A stretch of DNA of 64,000 bases from Undaria pinnatifida (taxonomy: Eukaryota; Sar; Phaeophyceae; Laminariales; Alariaceae), in the NCBI GenBank assembly GCA_012845835.1, contig JABAKD010000026.1, forward strand, positions 4,293,699-4,357,698, read 5' to 3'. The first letter of the stretch is position 1. Each line of letters starts with the position of its first letter. The notes below the pieces were generated by a model. That model was not told the DNA's origin and ran no database searches. It worked only from the letters and a program-made list of their open reading frames with translations. Positions 1-10,700 of this stretch are shown one piece after another. The translations under genes and the position numbers were made by a program.

Positions 1-1290
1 AAGCAACCCAGAAATGCGGTAGTACGCTAACTACGGCAGCACGGAAAGAAAGGTTGTAGCCTAACCTCGGTCGCCGACGATGAAAAAGTTCAACTTTGAC
101 TCCCGATAGGCATACCGTACACCACGTACGAGGTATCGAACAAGGTCTGAAACAGGGAAGTATTCAAAAATACTGCTATGCTTTATTATGTAGATATGTA
201 ACCTGGCTGCTGTACCAGGTAGGCTGGATTGGTTTGTCTTACCTGACATGGCATTGACTGCCGACGACGACCTCCAGTGCGGCGGCGTAGAGGCGACGAT
301 CTCCCCGACTCACGTCGACGACATCGGACGGTGGTCGAACAGCACCGTACCGCTGAATCAGAGCCTGGCAGGATAAATCAGAGAATAAGGCATAGGAGGA
401 GGCACAGGAGAAGGCATACGAGATGGGAGATGAGAAGATGAGCGAAGAAGAAGACGAAGGGAGTTGGGAAGGGAGAGGAGAAGAGAAAGGAGAGGGGAGA
501 GGGGGAGGGGGGAGATAAAGAGAAAAGGAGAAGGGAGAAAAGACAACGACACGCAAGAGGAGCAGTGAGGAAAAAGTGGAAGGAGAAGGCAAGAAAGGAG
601 GGAGATGAGAGGGGAAAGGGGAAGAGAGAGGAGATAGGGGAGAAGACCAGAAAAAGGGTAGGAAAAGAGAGAGGAGAAGAGAGAGAAGAGGAGTAGGGAG
701 ATGGAATGTGATGGGAGAAGGACGCGGAGAGGGGAAGGGGGAAAGGGAGGGGACAAGGTAGAGTAGAACGGTAGATCATACGGGAAAGGAGAAGGGAGAG
801 GTCAGGGTTGGGTAGACGAGAGGAAAGAAGGGAGAGGAAGAAGCAAGGGAGGTGAGAGCGGAGAATAGGATTCTATTCTGTTGTGCATGACCGATGGATA
901 TCGACCAGGTAGAGGTGGCAAAGATAGCTGCTGAGATGCGGGAGGACGATGCATCAGTCAGATGTATACACGAGTGTCCAGGCTCGCAGCTGAAGTGTGA
1001 CGACAAACATATATACCAGGTACACACTACGGTAAAAGTTACGCCGCTAGATCTGCACGTCGATTTGATAACATTATTGAGGCGGCCCTTGGTACTGACT
1101 ACTGCTGTACCAGGTATCGATAACTGGATCACCACTCCAAGTACTTATTTCTAACAGAGTAGATGAGAGTAGGCAGGCGAGGGGTAAGGAGGCGGAATGG
1201 GAGAGGGGAAGGGAGAGGGGATGTACTCACTTCATTCACGGCCATAGTCGTATAATGACCGTAGACCCTCGTATCTCTACATCTCTACAA
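1..1290. other. Region without a recognised gene
   Basis: I see no recognisable gene here. The stretch holds three copies of the 9-bp motif TACCAGGTA (213, 1014, 1109), with a reverse-strand copy at 1385 just beyond, and a long purine-rich tract. A short plus-strand frame at 249-377 (42 codons, ATG to TAA) and one at 894-1154 look mildly protein-like but match no family I know and may be chance. Confidence 0.5.
400..870. repeat. GA-rich purine tract
   Basis: Nearly all bases on the plus strand are A or G, in degenerate GGAGA/AGAGG words. The long frames on the minus strand here are pure Pro/Ser/Leu low complexity and are not genes. Confidence 0.9.
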
Positions 1291-1796
1291 CACAATGCCG
1301 GGACGCATGATGGGGGAACAGGAGAGGGGAGATGAGCGCGAAGAGGGCATATGCTGGACCGGTATTGCCGCTATATGCTATAGTGTACCTGGTACTCAGT
1401 GCCTGATAGTCTACAGCAGTTTGCGTGCATTTACATTGTCACAAAGGGGTTTATATCACCAGAGACCACCAATATCGATACCTACCTGCCTTCGGCCTGC
1501 CCCGTCCTTGGGGTGGGCCGAGGAAGCCCGCGAGGACCTGCAGCGGTCTAGCGGCAGTCACACGGGCATCGAGCCTCGGGCTGGGTAGAGAGGGAACCTT
1601 GCGCGGTCTGGCTAGTGAACTGCTCACTCTAAGGACCGCGTGGGGTGGTGGTGATGGGTTTTCTTTTTAACCCCGACGCCGAGGAGTTCATCCCCGGGGC
1701 AGGACGGGTACATCACCACAGCAGAGAGCGCAGCGTGGGCAGCTTGGGGAGTGGAGAGGCTGGCCACCGCGTGGGTACGCATGCACGACAGGAAGG

Positions 1797-4700
1797 ATGG
1801 GAGTGTCGGCGTTGGCTGGGACGGCTGCACCCAGCCAGCGGAAACCAAGGCGCGAACCGGGCTACGAAACGGAGAGCCACAATCATCACATTAATAGAGA
1901 GAAAAAAGAAACAACAGAAACAGAAACGGAGGAGGGGACGGCCTCTCGTCGGCTGGCCGAGAAAGCAGCACGCGAGACTCGTAAGAGACGGAAGGCGGCA
2001 CTTGTGGCGGTAGCGACCTACAACGTGCGTACCCTGGCCGTAAAGGGGAAGAACGGGTATGGGCATGACGAGCGTGTACTGGCGAAAGGCCAGCAACTCG
2101 GCTGTGACTTCATTGGCCTGCAGGAAACTCGACGGCCCGGCAACACGAGATTCAGTGCAGCTGGATACCAAGTTTTTTGCTCAGGTCAGGAAAAAACAGC
2201 AGCGAGGCAAGGGCTGTACGGAGTAGGTCTAGCAGTTAAGGACTCAATATGCCGTAAGTCAAGGTTCACCCAGCAGTTCATTGACGAACGGCTTATGTCT
2301 ATGCGCTTTGAGTTGGATGGTCGATGCGATGCTGTTAATTTCGTCGTTGCGTACGCCCCAACTGATTGTACCAAAGACACCAAGCTGAAAGGTATTTTCT
2401 GGCAAAAGCTGGAGGACCTGGTTGAACAGATCCCCACTAAAGAGTGTTTGTTTGTACTGATGGATGCTAACGCGCGAACTGGGCAGAGGATGGAAGGGTG
2501 CGGTGATGATGAAAGTAGGGTGCTTGGAGCATACGGACGAGATGCTCGTAGCGATAATGGCAAACGACTTTTGTCGTTCGCTACCAATTGCAAGCTAGCT
2601 CTCACCAACACATTTTTCAGCACGCGCAAGGGTGGGATATCGCATACGTACAACGGCACCAGCCCGAATGACCGTAAGAGGATAGACTACATCCTAACCC
2701 GCCAAGCCCATCGACCTAGAGTACATGATGTTAAAGTCATCCCACAGCCTCCGCCACCAGCTAAGGCCGATTCAGACCACAACATTGTGTACATCAAGGT
2801 CCGACTTAGTGGTCACTTTTCGTCCAACAGAAAAATGCTGAAACCCCCAAAACGCCGAGAATTCGACAGGCAGCTTTTTTTATCCGACGGAAAGCGTCGC
2901 CAACGAGTAATCGCGAGGGTTGTTTCCACTCTCAACCAACCTATCCAGCCCCGTAACACGTCTGGCATGGTTGAGTTTTTCACCACGACTATCATCGATG
3001 CTGTAGAGAAAGAGGTGCCACCTCCACCACGTCGCCACCGCCGGCATGGTTGGTGCGAGCCTGCCGAAACTTCGGCCGCTTTCAGAGTAGCATGGACAGC
3101 GAGGGAGGATGCGAGACAGTTCTTGCGTGCCAACCCCCGAGATAGTGTAGCGTGGAAGAAATTGAGATCTGCGTGTGCGAATCTGCAGGAAGTGGTTGCC
3201 GCAGGAGTACAAGCGTACTTTGAAGAGTACCTCGCCGAAACCGAGAGACTCCTAGCGAGTAACGATCAACGAGGGTTCTACAAGCACCTGAAGAGTACGG
3301 TGGGATTGCAAGGTACAAAAGCGAGGAGCGAGCAGTTTATTATGGACGAGGATGGCACGTTGTTGCGGGATCAAGCGCGAATTCGTGAACGATGGGCGGG
3401 GCACTACCACAAACTCTTGAACACGAAATCGCTGAAACTCGATCCCACGATCATCGACCTCTTGCCACCGCGACCGCTTAAACTATCGCTTGGAGATGAA
3501 CCATCCATGGACGAGATGATGGATGCGATTAAGGGCATGTCAAATTGGAAAGCCGTTGGACCAGACGGTCTCCCGGTCGAACTACTAAAACTTGACCACC
3601 CCGCTTTCGACCAGTGTTTTCACAATATCCTTGTCAACGTGTGGGTAACGGGCGAAGTCCCCCAGCAATGGAAAGATGCTATCATCAAGACCCTTCACAA
3701 AAAAAAGGATCGAACTGATTGCAACAATTACAGAGGGATCTCGCTTGTTGCCCACGCAGGCAAAATATTGTTGAAAATCGTTGCGTCCCGCCTTAGCAAC
3801 TACTGCGAGGCCGAGGAAATACTTCCTGAAGAACAGTGCGGCTTCCGTCCCGCACGGTCGACGGTCGACATGCTGTTTGTCGTGCGCCGGTTGCAAGAGC
3901 TCGGACGACAGAGGAAAATCCCCCTGTACATGTGCTTCATCGATCTGCAGAAAGCGTACGACTCTGTCGACCGGGAACTGTTGTGGGAGGTACTCACACG
4001 CCTTGGCGTACCAACCAAGATGCTTACAGTTATCCGCAACTTCCACGAAGGCATGCGGGCTCGCGTGCGTGCGGATGACGGCGAGCACTCGGATTGGTTT
4101 AATGTCACCCAGGGGCTGCGGCAAGGCTGCGTGCTATCACCGTTACTGTTCAACGTGTTCTTCGCTGCTGCGATACACGTCGTGCTGGTACGCTTCAGCA
4201 AAGACGAAAGCATCGTAAGGGATTTGGTTCACCTCGAAGAGGGCAGTGCAGTCGGAAAAGAGGAACCGTTGGCATGCGTGCAAAGGGCTGTGTGGGGCAT
4301 GTTGTACGCAGATGACGCAGGAATTGTTTCGAAGTCGGCGGAAGGCCTTGCTAAAATGATGACAGTCATCGTGACTGTCTTCGAAGCAGCAGGCCTCACG
4401 GTATCGGAAAAGAAGACAGAGACGATGCTGCTACGAACACCGGACCAGACATCCCTCGCCCCACCGCTCGCGATCGAAGCATCAGGCCAGAGGTATAAAC
4501 AGACGACCCAGTTTTTATACCTAGGCGGCATTATCCACGAAGGCGCTGACCTCTCGCTCGAAATCGAACGACGGATCCGTCTCATGCGGGCATGCCTCAA
4601 ACGGTTTGGCCCGGAATTGTATGACAGGACGACCGCCCCGCTTAGTCTGAAAGTCCGCATGCTGAAGGCCGAGGTCATTGAGACCCTGCTGTACGGGTGT

Positions 4701-5384
4701 GTGACGTGGACCCTCAATGCGGACCACTTCGCCAAGCTCCGATCAGCCCACCACGAAGTCCTTTTGCGAGTCATTGGCTTCCAGCGCCGATTACGCACCG
4801 ACCACACCACCCTCTCGTACGCGAAGGCCCTCAGGATGACACGATGCGAGAGCATCGAAACGACCATCCGTAAACGGCGGCTCTTCTTTGCCGGGGCCCT
4901 GGTGCGACAACACAAGGGGCGACTGCCCCGTCGGTTGATGTTCGGGACGATCGCTGGTGGGGAGAACCCGAAACCAGGCGGACAACTCAAGACTTGGCCT
5001 AGAGCCATAGCTGGGGACCTTAGGGTGTTCAAAGCCGACGAGGGATCAACGGAACACTCCCCCTTAGTTTTTGGAGTTGGGACCGCGCTGTGGCCCACTG
5101 CAGCAAAAAAGGTGGGCAAGTGGTACCGGACGGTCCTCGAAGCAGCTGAACGGTTCATGGGCAGGTGGCACGAGGATGAGGCAAAGCTGAGTAGACAGCG
5201 CCGCGCATCCGCCGTGGGTGGTGTCGAAGGGAACGGGGGGTGGGGGGGCAGCAGGAGGGGTAGAAGGAACACCGCACAAGAGTATGGGGGCAGGGGGGGG
5301 GACAGGAGGAGTAGAAGGGAAACCGCGGTAGATGAAAGTAGGAAGGAGACCGCAGACAGGGTAGCAAGGTACCAGGCGGACTAG
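1797..5384 (+). CDS. LINE polyprotein: EEP endonuclease + reverse transcriptase
   Basis: A single open frame of 1195 codons without stops. Residues about 70-345 are an endonuclease/exonuclease/phosphatase domain: NVRT near the start, QETR, YAPT, DANAR, DYIL and the terminal SDHN motif are all visible. The reverse transcriptase follows at about residues 575-900, with GPDGLP, YRGISL, CGFRPARST, FIDLQKAYDSV, GLRQGCVLSP and the catalytic YADD box near residue 836. A thumb-like C-terminal region carries LKAEVIETLLYGC. The last 55 residues are Gly/Arg low complexity encoded by the duplicated G-rich 3' segment. The ATG at 1797 is the first in frame after an upstream GC-rich leader; a start nearer residue 60 is possible. 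The intact frame suggests recent activity. The clade was not determined (RTE- or Jockey-like by domain order). Confidence 0.9.
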   Translation: MGVSALAGTAAPSQRKPRREPGYETESHNHHINREKKETTETETEEGTASRRLAEKAARETRKRRKAALVAVATYNVRTLAVKGKNGYGHDERVLAKGQQLGCDFIGLQETRRPGNTRFSAAGYQVFCSGQEKTAARQGLYGVGLAVKDSICRKSRFTQQFIDERLMSMRFELDGRCDAVNFVVAYAPTDCTKDTKLKGIFWQKLEDLVEQIPTKECLFVLMDANARTGQRMEGCGDDESRVLGAYGRDARSDNGKRLLSFATNCKLALTNTFFSTRKGGISHTYNGTSPNDRKRIDYILTRQAHRPRVHDVKVIPQPPPPAKADSDHNIVYIKVRLSGHFSSNRKMLKPPKRREFDRQLFLSDGKRRQRVIARVVSTLNQPIQPRNTSGMVEFFTTTIIDAVEKEVPPPPRRHRRHGWCEPAETSAAFRVAWTAREDARQFLRANPRDSVAWKKLRSACANLQEVVAAGVQAYFEEYLAETERLLASNDQRGFYKHLKSTVGLQGTKARSEQFIMDEDGTLLRDQARIRERWAGHYHKLLNTKSLKLDPTIIDLLPPRPLKLSLGDEPSMDEMMDAIKGMSNWKAVGPDGLPVELLKLDHPAFDQCFHNILVNVWVTGEVPQQWKDAIIKTLHKKKDRTDCNNYRGISLVAHAGKILLKIVASRLSNYCEAEEILPEEQCGFRPARSTVDMLFVVRRLQELGRQRKIPLYMCFIDLQKAYDSVDRELLWEVLTRLGVPTKMLTVIRNFHEGMRARVRADDGEHSDWFNVTQGLRQGCVLSPLLFNVFFAAAIHVVLVRFSKDESIVRDLVHLEEGSAVGKEEPLACVQRAVWGMLYADDAGIVSKSAEGLAKMMTVIVTVFEAAGLTVSEKKTETMLLRTPDQTSLAPPLAIEASGQRYKQTTQFLYLGGIIHEGADLSLEIERRIRLMRACLKRFGPELYDRTTAPLSLKVRMLKAEVIETLLYGCVTWTLNADHFAKLRSAHHEVLLRVIGFQRRLRTDHTTLSYAKALRMTRCESIETTIRKRRLFFAGALVRQHKGRLPRRLMFGTIAGGENPKPGGQLKTWPRAIAGDLRVFKADEGSTEHSPLVFGVGTALWPTAAKKVGKWYRTVLEAAERFMGRWHEDEAKLSRQRRASAVGGVEGNGGWGGSRRGRRNTAQEYGGRGGDRRSRRETAVDESRKETADRVARYQAD

Positions 5385-5942
5385 TAGGTGGAACCTTTCT
5401 ATCTATGCCACTCGTACCGCCAACTGCTGCGGCTGCTCGGAATGTGATGTCTTGGTACTTTGATTTTTCCGTGAATTTATTTTTTTCTTTCTTTTTTTCT
5501 TTCCCCTTCTTATCCTTATGAAGGGAGTCTTGCATGGTGGGTAGGTGACGAGCCTGTTTTATTTGGCCCTCCCAGTCTTCCTTCTTTTACTTGTTCCTTT
5601 TTTCCGGGGTATTTTTTCCCTTTCTTTCCCCCTTGCATGTCCATTTTGGCTCATGCTCGGGGTATGTTTCTATCTCCCGAGCTTTGGCTCCCCTTTTTAT
5701 TTATTTATTTATTTATTTATTTTGTCTTGGTTTCTTTCGTTGTTTCTCTCTTTTACAAGGTATTTTGGTTTAATGAGAAGAACACAAAGGGGGGAGGGGG
5801 GGAAACAGGAGGAGTAGAAGGAAAGCCGTCCAAGGGAATGGGGGCAGGGGGGGCAACAGGAGGAATAGAAGGGAGACCGCGGTGGACGAAGGCAGGAAGG
5901 AGATGGCAGACAGGGTAGCAAGGTACCAGGCCGACTAGTAGG
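5222..5942 (+). repeat. Duplicated LINE 3' segment
   Basis: The G-rich block at 5222-5392 recurs at 5790-5942; both copies end with GGTACCAGGC followed by GACTAGTAGGT. The T-rich sequence between (5600-5700) also recurs after the second copy (5970-6110), so the unit behaves as a diverged tandem duplication of the element's 3' part. Confidence 0.8.
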
Positions 5943-5945
5943 TAC

Positions 5946-7493
5946 ATAGCACTTTTCGTCTTTTTCTGGGGTATTTTTTTCCCCTTTGTTCCCTCCTTGC
6001 GTGTCCAGGTTTTTGGCTCGTGTTCGGATTATCTTATTTTGGTTTTACTTTACTTTATTTTATTTCATTTTATTATGTTTCTTTTCCGAGCTTTGGCTCT
6101 CCTTTCCGGTTGGGTTGTTTCTTCGATTTCCCCTTCATTTTGTTTGTTTCATTTTTTTTTATATTTTTATCTTTGTTTTTATTTGTTTTCTTATTTTGTT
6201 TTTGTTTTTTGTTTTTGTTTTTGTTTTTGTTTATTTCGTATTTCTCTCTTCCAATGTATTTCTGTTGCTGACGTATGTATGTTGTGCCTGTCGTACCCAG
6301 TACTAGGGCATGACATTGCGTTGTCGAATGCATTACGATGCATTATCTCTGTGTCGTGGCTTGTGACCACAGAGCTGATCTTTCTAGGGTGAAGAATCAG
6401 TACGGACACTGGGTGTGCTGGATGTCGACGAGTAGAAGAACGGTTTAATGTGAAGAACACACACACACACACTCGTCGAACATGCATATAGACGAGCACG
6501 GTAGTACTGACTGTTGAATGCTGTACGTGCGCGGAGAGACAAGCGCGGAGAGGACACACGTTCGGCCGTACGTAGTAGTGGTATGGTATTGCCGCATCTT
6601 CACTGAAGTCGTTCATGTACAATGGTGGTATTATATTCTCACCGGACATCGCTCAATCTGCACGCCAACTACAGGGTACCTCCATCCTGCCAAACAGTGC
6701 CGCGATTGCCGTATTCAGAACTGCCCCAACCCTTGGCACAGCATACAGCATGCAGCATGCAGCATGTCATTGAGAAGCGACCGCAATACCGCAATGCTGC
6801 CATGTCCCATTGCGGGGATGCACGGTCCATGCGATCATGACACCCGCGTTACAACTGCTCACAATGAACAACGGAGCACGAGACAAGAATCCTCGGTAGC
6901 TGGTACGTACGTAACTTGACAGTGGGTTGTAGCTCGGAGAAAAAGCAGCAGAAGCAGCAGCACACCATAGGAAGGAAAGCGCACTGAAGGTCACTCAGAG
7001 AAGCGATTGTACTGGCTGCTCTAGTCTACAGCAGTGCTACTACTGCCGTACCTGTGGTACAGCAGAAGCTGTACAAGCAGCTGCAGTTGTACAGGGGCGT
7101 GAGATTCTTGGATCAACACCTCACCTTGGCTGCGGTATTCTTATCGAACCGTCGAGCGTAATTGAGAACTGAGCGGTAGATCGCCTTGCTGACGGGATCA
7201 ACTTTGGAAGTCATGTTCAGGTCACGTTCAAGTCCACGTCGCTTACGGGCATCAACCTATCCTTTGTGGCGCGCGCTTTGCTAGTTGGACGGTTAGTGCG
7301 GCACACGCTTCCCCAGGAAAGCCCGAGTCAAACATCCCCACGTATCAAGTCAACTCCCAATTTCGAAATGTTTTACGAACAGAGCACAGAGGCACGGAGC
7401 GAGTGCGTGCGTTGTGTCCAGTGTCGGCAAAGCAATAGCAAAACAGAGTGCCCCTGCAGTGCCAAGCAGGGCGACAAAGCCACCTGGGAAACT
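5946..7493. other. No gene recognised; T-rich and AC repeats
   Basis: From 5946 to 6240 the plus strand is T-rich with TTTTTG words, and a short AC repeat lies near 6463. A cluster of TACAGCAG and its inverted copy at 7020-7075 could fold. I see no gene; the end of the stretch is probably the 5' flank of the mTERF-like gene. Confidence 0.5.
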
Positions 7494-7739
7494 ATGAAGC
7501 ATGGTGGGACGGCCACCGCACTGTCCTTGGTGCTAGCTTTCGCCCACCATGTGCGCTTGTGCACCCCATTCTCGTCTTCTGTCCCTTGGCAGCAAAGCTC
7601 TCGGGTGCAACATAGCCAGGCTGGAGATCAGCGCACCGCGTGGGCCCTCGAGGCAGCCACGAGCTCGGACAAGATTGGGCACCGAGAGGATACGATCCAG
7701 GCCAAACGCACGGCCAAAGATCTGCTCGTAGCCCAGCGG
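7494..7739 (+). CDS. mTERF-like gene exon 1: leader exon (candidate)
   Basis: ATG at 7494 opens an 82-codon stretch ending in phase 0 at a GTAAGC donor. The first 26 residues (MKHGGTATALSLVLAFAHHV and on) have a hydrophobic core ALSLVLAFA followed by a Ser-rich segment with a Phe, like the bipartite plastid-targeting leaders of algae with complex plastids. It joins in phase to exon 2. Support is phase and composition only, with no homology. Confidence 0.5.
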
Positions 7740-10700
7740 GTAAGCGATTGTGGCTGTGTCTGTGTGTGACCGGGTTGGTACGTGGTCCGAGTTGGTGTCG
7801 TACGCACGCGCACAAAGTACGCACCGCGTCAAGCCATGTACTGCTGTATGTACTCGTATCATAGGTTCCAGAGTTGCGCGATGGTTGTGTTATTTAGGCC
7901 TGCAGTGAGTCTAGCTGGTGGGCGCGGCAATTTGTCAGCCACGCACTCATCCCCATGTTTCCTTGTGTCGCTGACTGGAGTCCGATGCTGCCGGGCCGGC
8001 GATGAAAGACGAGAGCGGATAGCGGATAACGTGCGTTCGACTTTCGATAATTTCGCGTTTTCGACCCTGTTGGTAAAAATATCCACAAATCTAATAGCCC
8101 TGCAGCTGCTGGCTGAGTTGATGTTGTGTGCGACTTTTCACTGAAATGGAAGTGAAAAGTAGACTTTTCGTTACGTACGTCAACTTGGCTGTTATATCAC
8201 CTATCGCGCCTACGTACCAAAATGACGTACGACGGCATGCTTCTCGGCGCCTTAAACATGCATGGGGTTCCCGTGGCTGGAGGTACAGGCCTGGTCTACA
8301 GCAGTACAATCATGGTAGTTGGAATTGGAATGTGGGTGGCATCTGCGTACGTACCAGGTATCTACGATATTATTAATATTATAAAAATACAAGGATGGTG
8401 TGAGGAAGAGGAGAGTAAAGGTGAATAGTAATGTACTCCTACGAAGAGGTTGAGGTGCAATTTGTGTCGGAGAAGATGATATTTTGGAAGACAACTATGT
8501 CGGCGGTTCGCCGACGAAGCGGGCAAACCTCGGAAGGGTGGCATGCCGGCAGGAGACGGAGTCGTCTGTGAAAGTTTAAAAAACATGTGTTGAAGAAGGT
8601 CAATCATAAAGAAGACCAAAACTTTTTCTGCAAGCGCAAAAACTTTTGCTTCAAGCGGCAGTATCCGTAAGAAGGAGGTGTCACTAGGCAACTCCTGTTG
8701 ACTGAAAAAACAGGTGTCGCTAGGCGGAGTGGGCTTCAACCCGAACTCACATGTCTACGGGAAAGAGACGGTACGGAGCGAGTTGGACGGTCGCCCGTGA
8801 TACTAAGGATCAACCTAATACATGGAAGAAGAAGGTGCCGCTAGGCGACGGGGTATAGTCTACCGCAACCGAGACTCGTACGGAACAGCGGAAGGCACTC
8901 AGACGTTGCAACCGGTTTCATATGCAGTACATAACCTTAAATAGAAGCTGGCGCTAGGCAACTGTTGTCGACTGCAAAATCGAAGAACCACCCAACACTC
9001 TGAAGAAGAAGCTGCCGCTATTAATAGTCGATGGGTATACCGCAAAACTACCAAATTAGAAAAGCACCCAATACTTGCAAGGAGAAGCTGCCGCGAGTCG
9101 ACGGGTACTTACACTGCAACTGAGATTCATACGGCACAGGAGTACGATGAAGAAAACTTTTGCTGCAAGCTGCAGTACCCGTAAGAAGGAGGTGTCGCTA
9201 GGCAACTCCCGTTGGCTGAGAAAAAAGAAGATGGCGCTAGGCGACGGGGTGGACTCGACCCGAACTCGGCAAGACAAAGAGTACGACACGAACTCGGTAA
9301 GACAAAAATGCAGGCACATGTCTACGGGAAAGAGACGGTACGGAGCGAGTTGGGCGGTCGCCCGTGATGCTAAGGATCAACCTAATACGTGGAAGAAGGT
9401 GCCGCTAGGCGACGAGGTCGCATGGATGTAGGGTTTTGCTATACGCGTGGTGCTAGGTCTAGTCGATGGTGCGGGTGGTGGGGAAGGAGGGGGCGTTGGG
9501 GGGGGGTGGCGGGAGGGTGACTTGCAGCAGGGGGGAGGGGGGGGGGATTGCAGCAGAGGCATGGATGGCTCTAGAAAGATAATGAGGTGATATCAAGTGC
9601 GTGGAAGTGTTTATTACTCTGGCAGATTTCGATGTTAGGTGGGGCGTTTGAGCAAGAGAGAGCGGGAAAAAAAAAAAGTGGGGGGGGGGGGGGGCGAGGA
9701 AGGGTTTTCAAGAGGTTCAGGTCACATATAATATAAAAAGACACTCCAGCTGTGAGATCAAAGATTTGGTCGAACTCATATTTGCAAGCTTGTGTGTGAT
9801 ACTCCGATCGCGCGTATTAGTCATATATGTAGGGGCTTGCTAGACGCGTGGTGCTAGGCGATCGTGCGGGTGGTGGGGAAGGAGGGGGCGTTGGCGGGGG
9901 GGGGGGGGGGGGGGGGGGGAGCTTGGGGGGGCGGGGGGGGGAGGGAATGAATGAAAGCTACGTCATGGATAGTTAGAAAGATAGTGACGTGATATCAATT
10001 GCGTAGAAGTGTTTATTACTCTGGCCGATTTCGATTGTAGGTGGGGCATTTGAACAAAAGGGCGTAAAAAAATATACTAAAACTAAAATAAGGGGGGGGG
10101 GGATGAATTGGAGCTACGGTGTGGATGGCCAGAAAGATAATGAGATGATATCAGCTGGCTGGTAGTGTTACTACTCTACTCTGACAGATTTTGATTTTAG
10201 GTGGGGCGTTTGAACAAGGGGGATCGGGGGGGGGGGGGGGGGGCACACTTCAATATGTGCGCGGAAACTATAAATCCTTAGAGGCGACAAATCTGACGGT
10301 TCTAGCAAGAAGACATCTCTTTATATCACCTGCCTGGTATTGTTTATTATTCTAGAAGATTTGATGTTAGATGGCCAGAAAGATAATTAGGTGATATCAG
10401 CCGGCTAGGTATCTATTATTTGCGTCTGGCATAGCACCCTCCCCTGGGCAAAACAGAAAGGGAGATCCACTCTCACCAGCGTCCAGGTGCTGTTGCAGCT
10501 AAGAGGCGAAAACAGATACCATGTGCCTGCAGACCAAAGGCGCGGGGAAGGTGTCGTTCACCATCAATGCAGCGGGCCAGGTATACAAACAAACAATCGA
10601 GTTTGTATACTTGGGCGAGGCTATCAGCGCAGACAGAGAACTCTGCATCGAGATAATGCGGCGTCTTCAGAGGGCCTCGGCGTGCTTCCAGCGATACAAG

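Larger units (their letters stand above)
1797..5945 (+). mobile_element. LINE (non-LTR retrotransposon), apparently full coding length
   Basis: This is a non-LTR retrotransposon with an apurinic-type endonuclease followed by a reverse transcriptase in one frame. The GC-rich leader from about 1450 to 1796 probably belongs to it as 5' UTR. A 3' segment rich in G is present twice (5222-5392 and 5790-5942), so the element's true end is uncertain and could be near 5392 or 5945. No poly(A) tail or target-site duplication was identified. Confidence 0.85.

Noticed and set aside
239-779. Minus-strand Pro/Ser/Leu-rich frames over 100 codons
   Set aside because: They are produced by the purine tract at 400-870; composition, not a gene.
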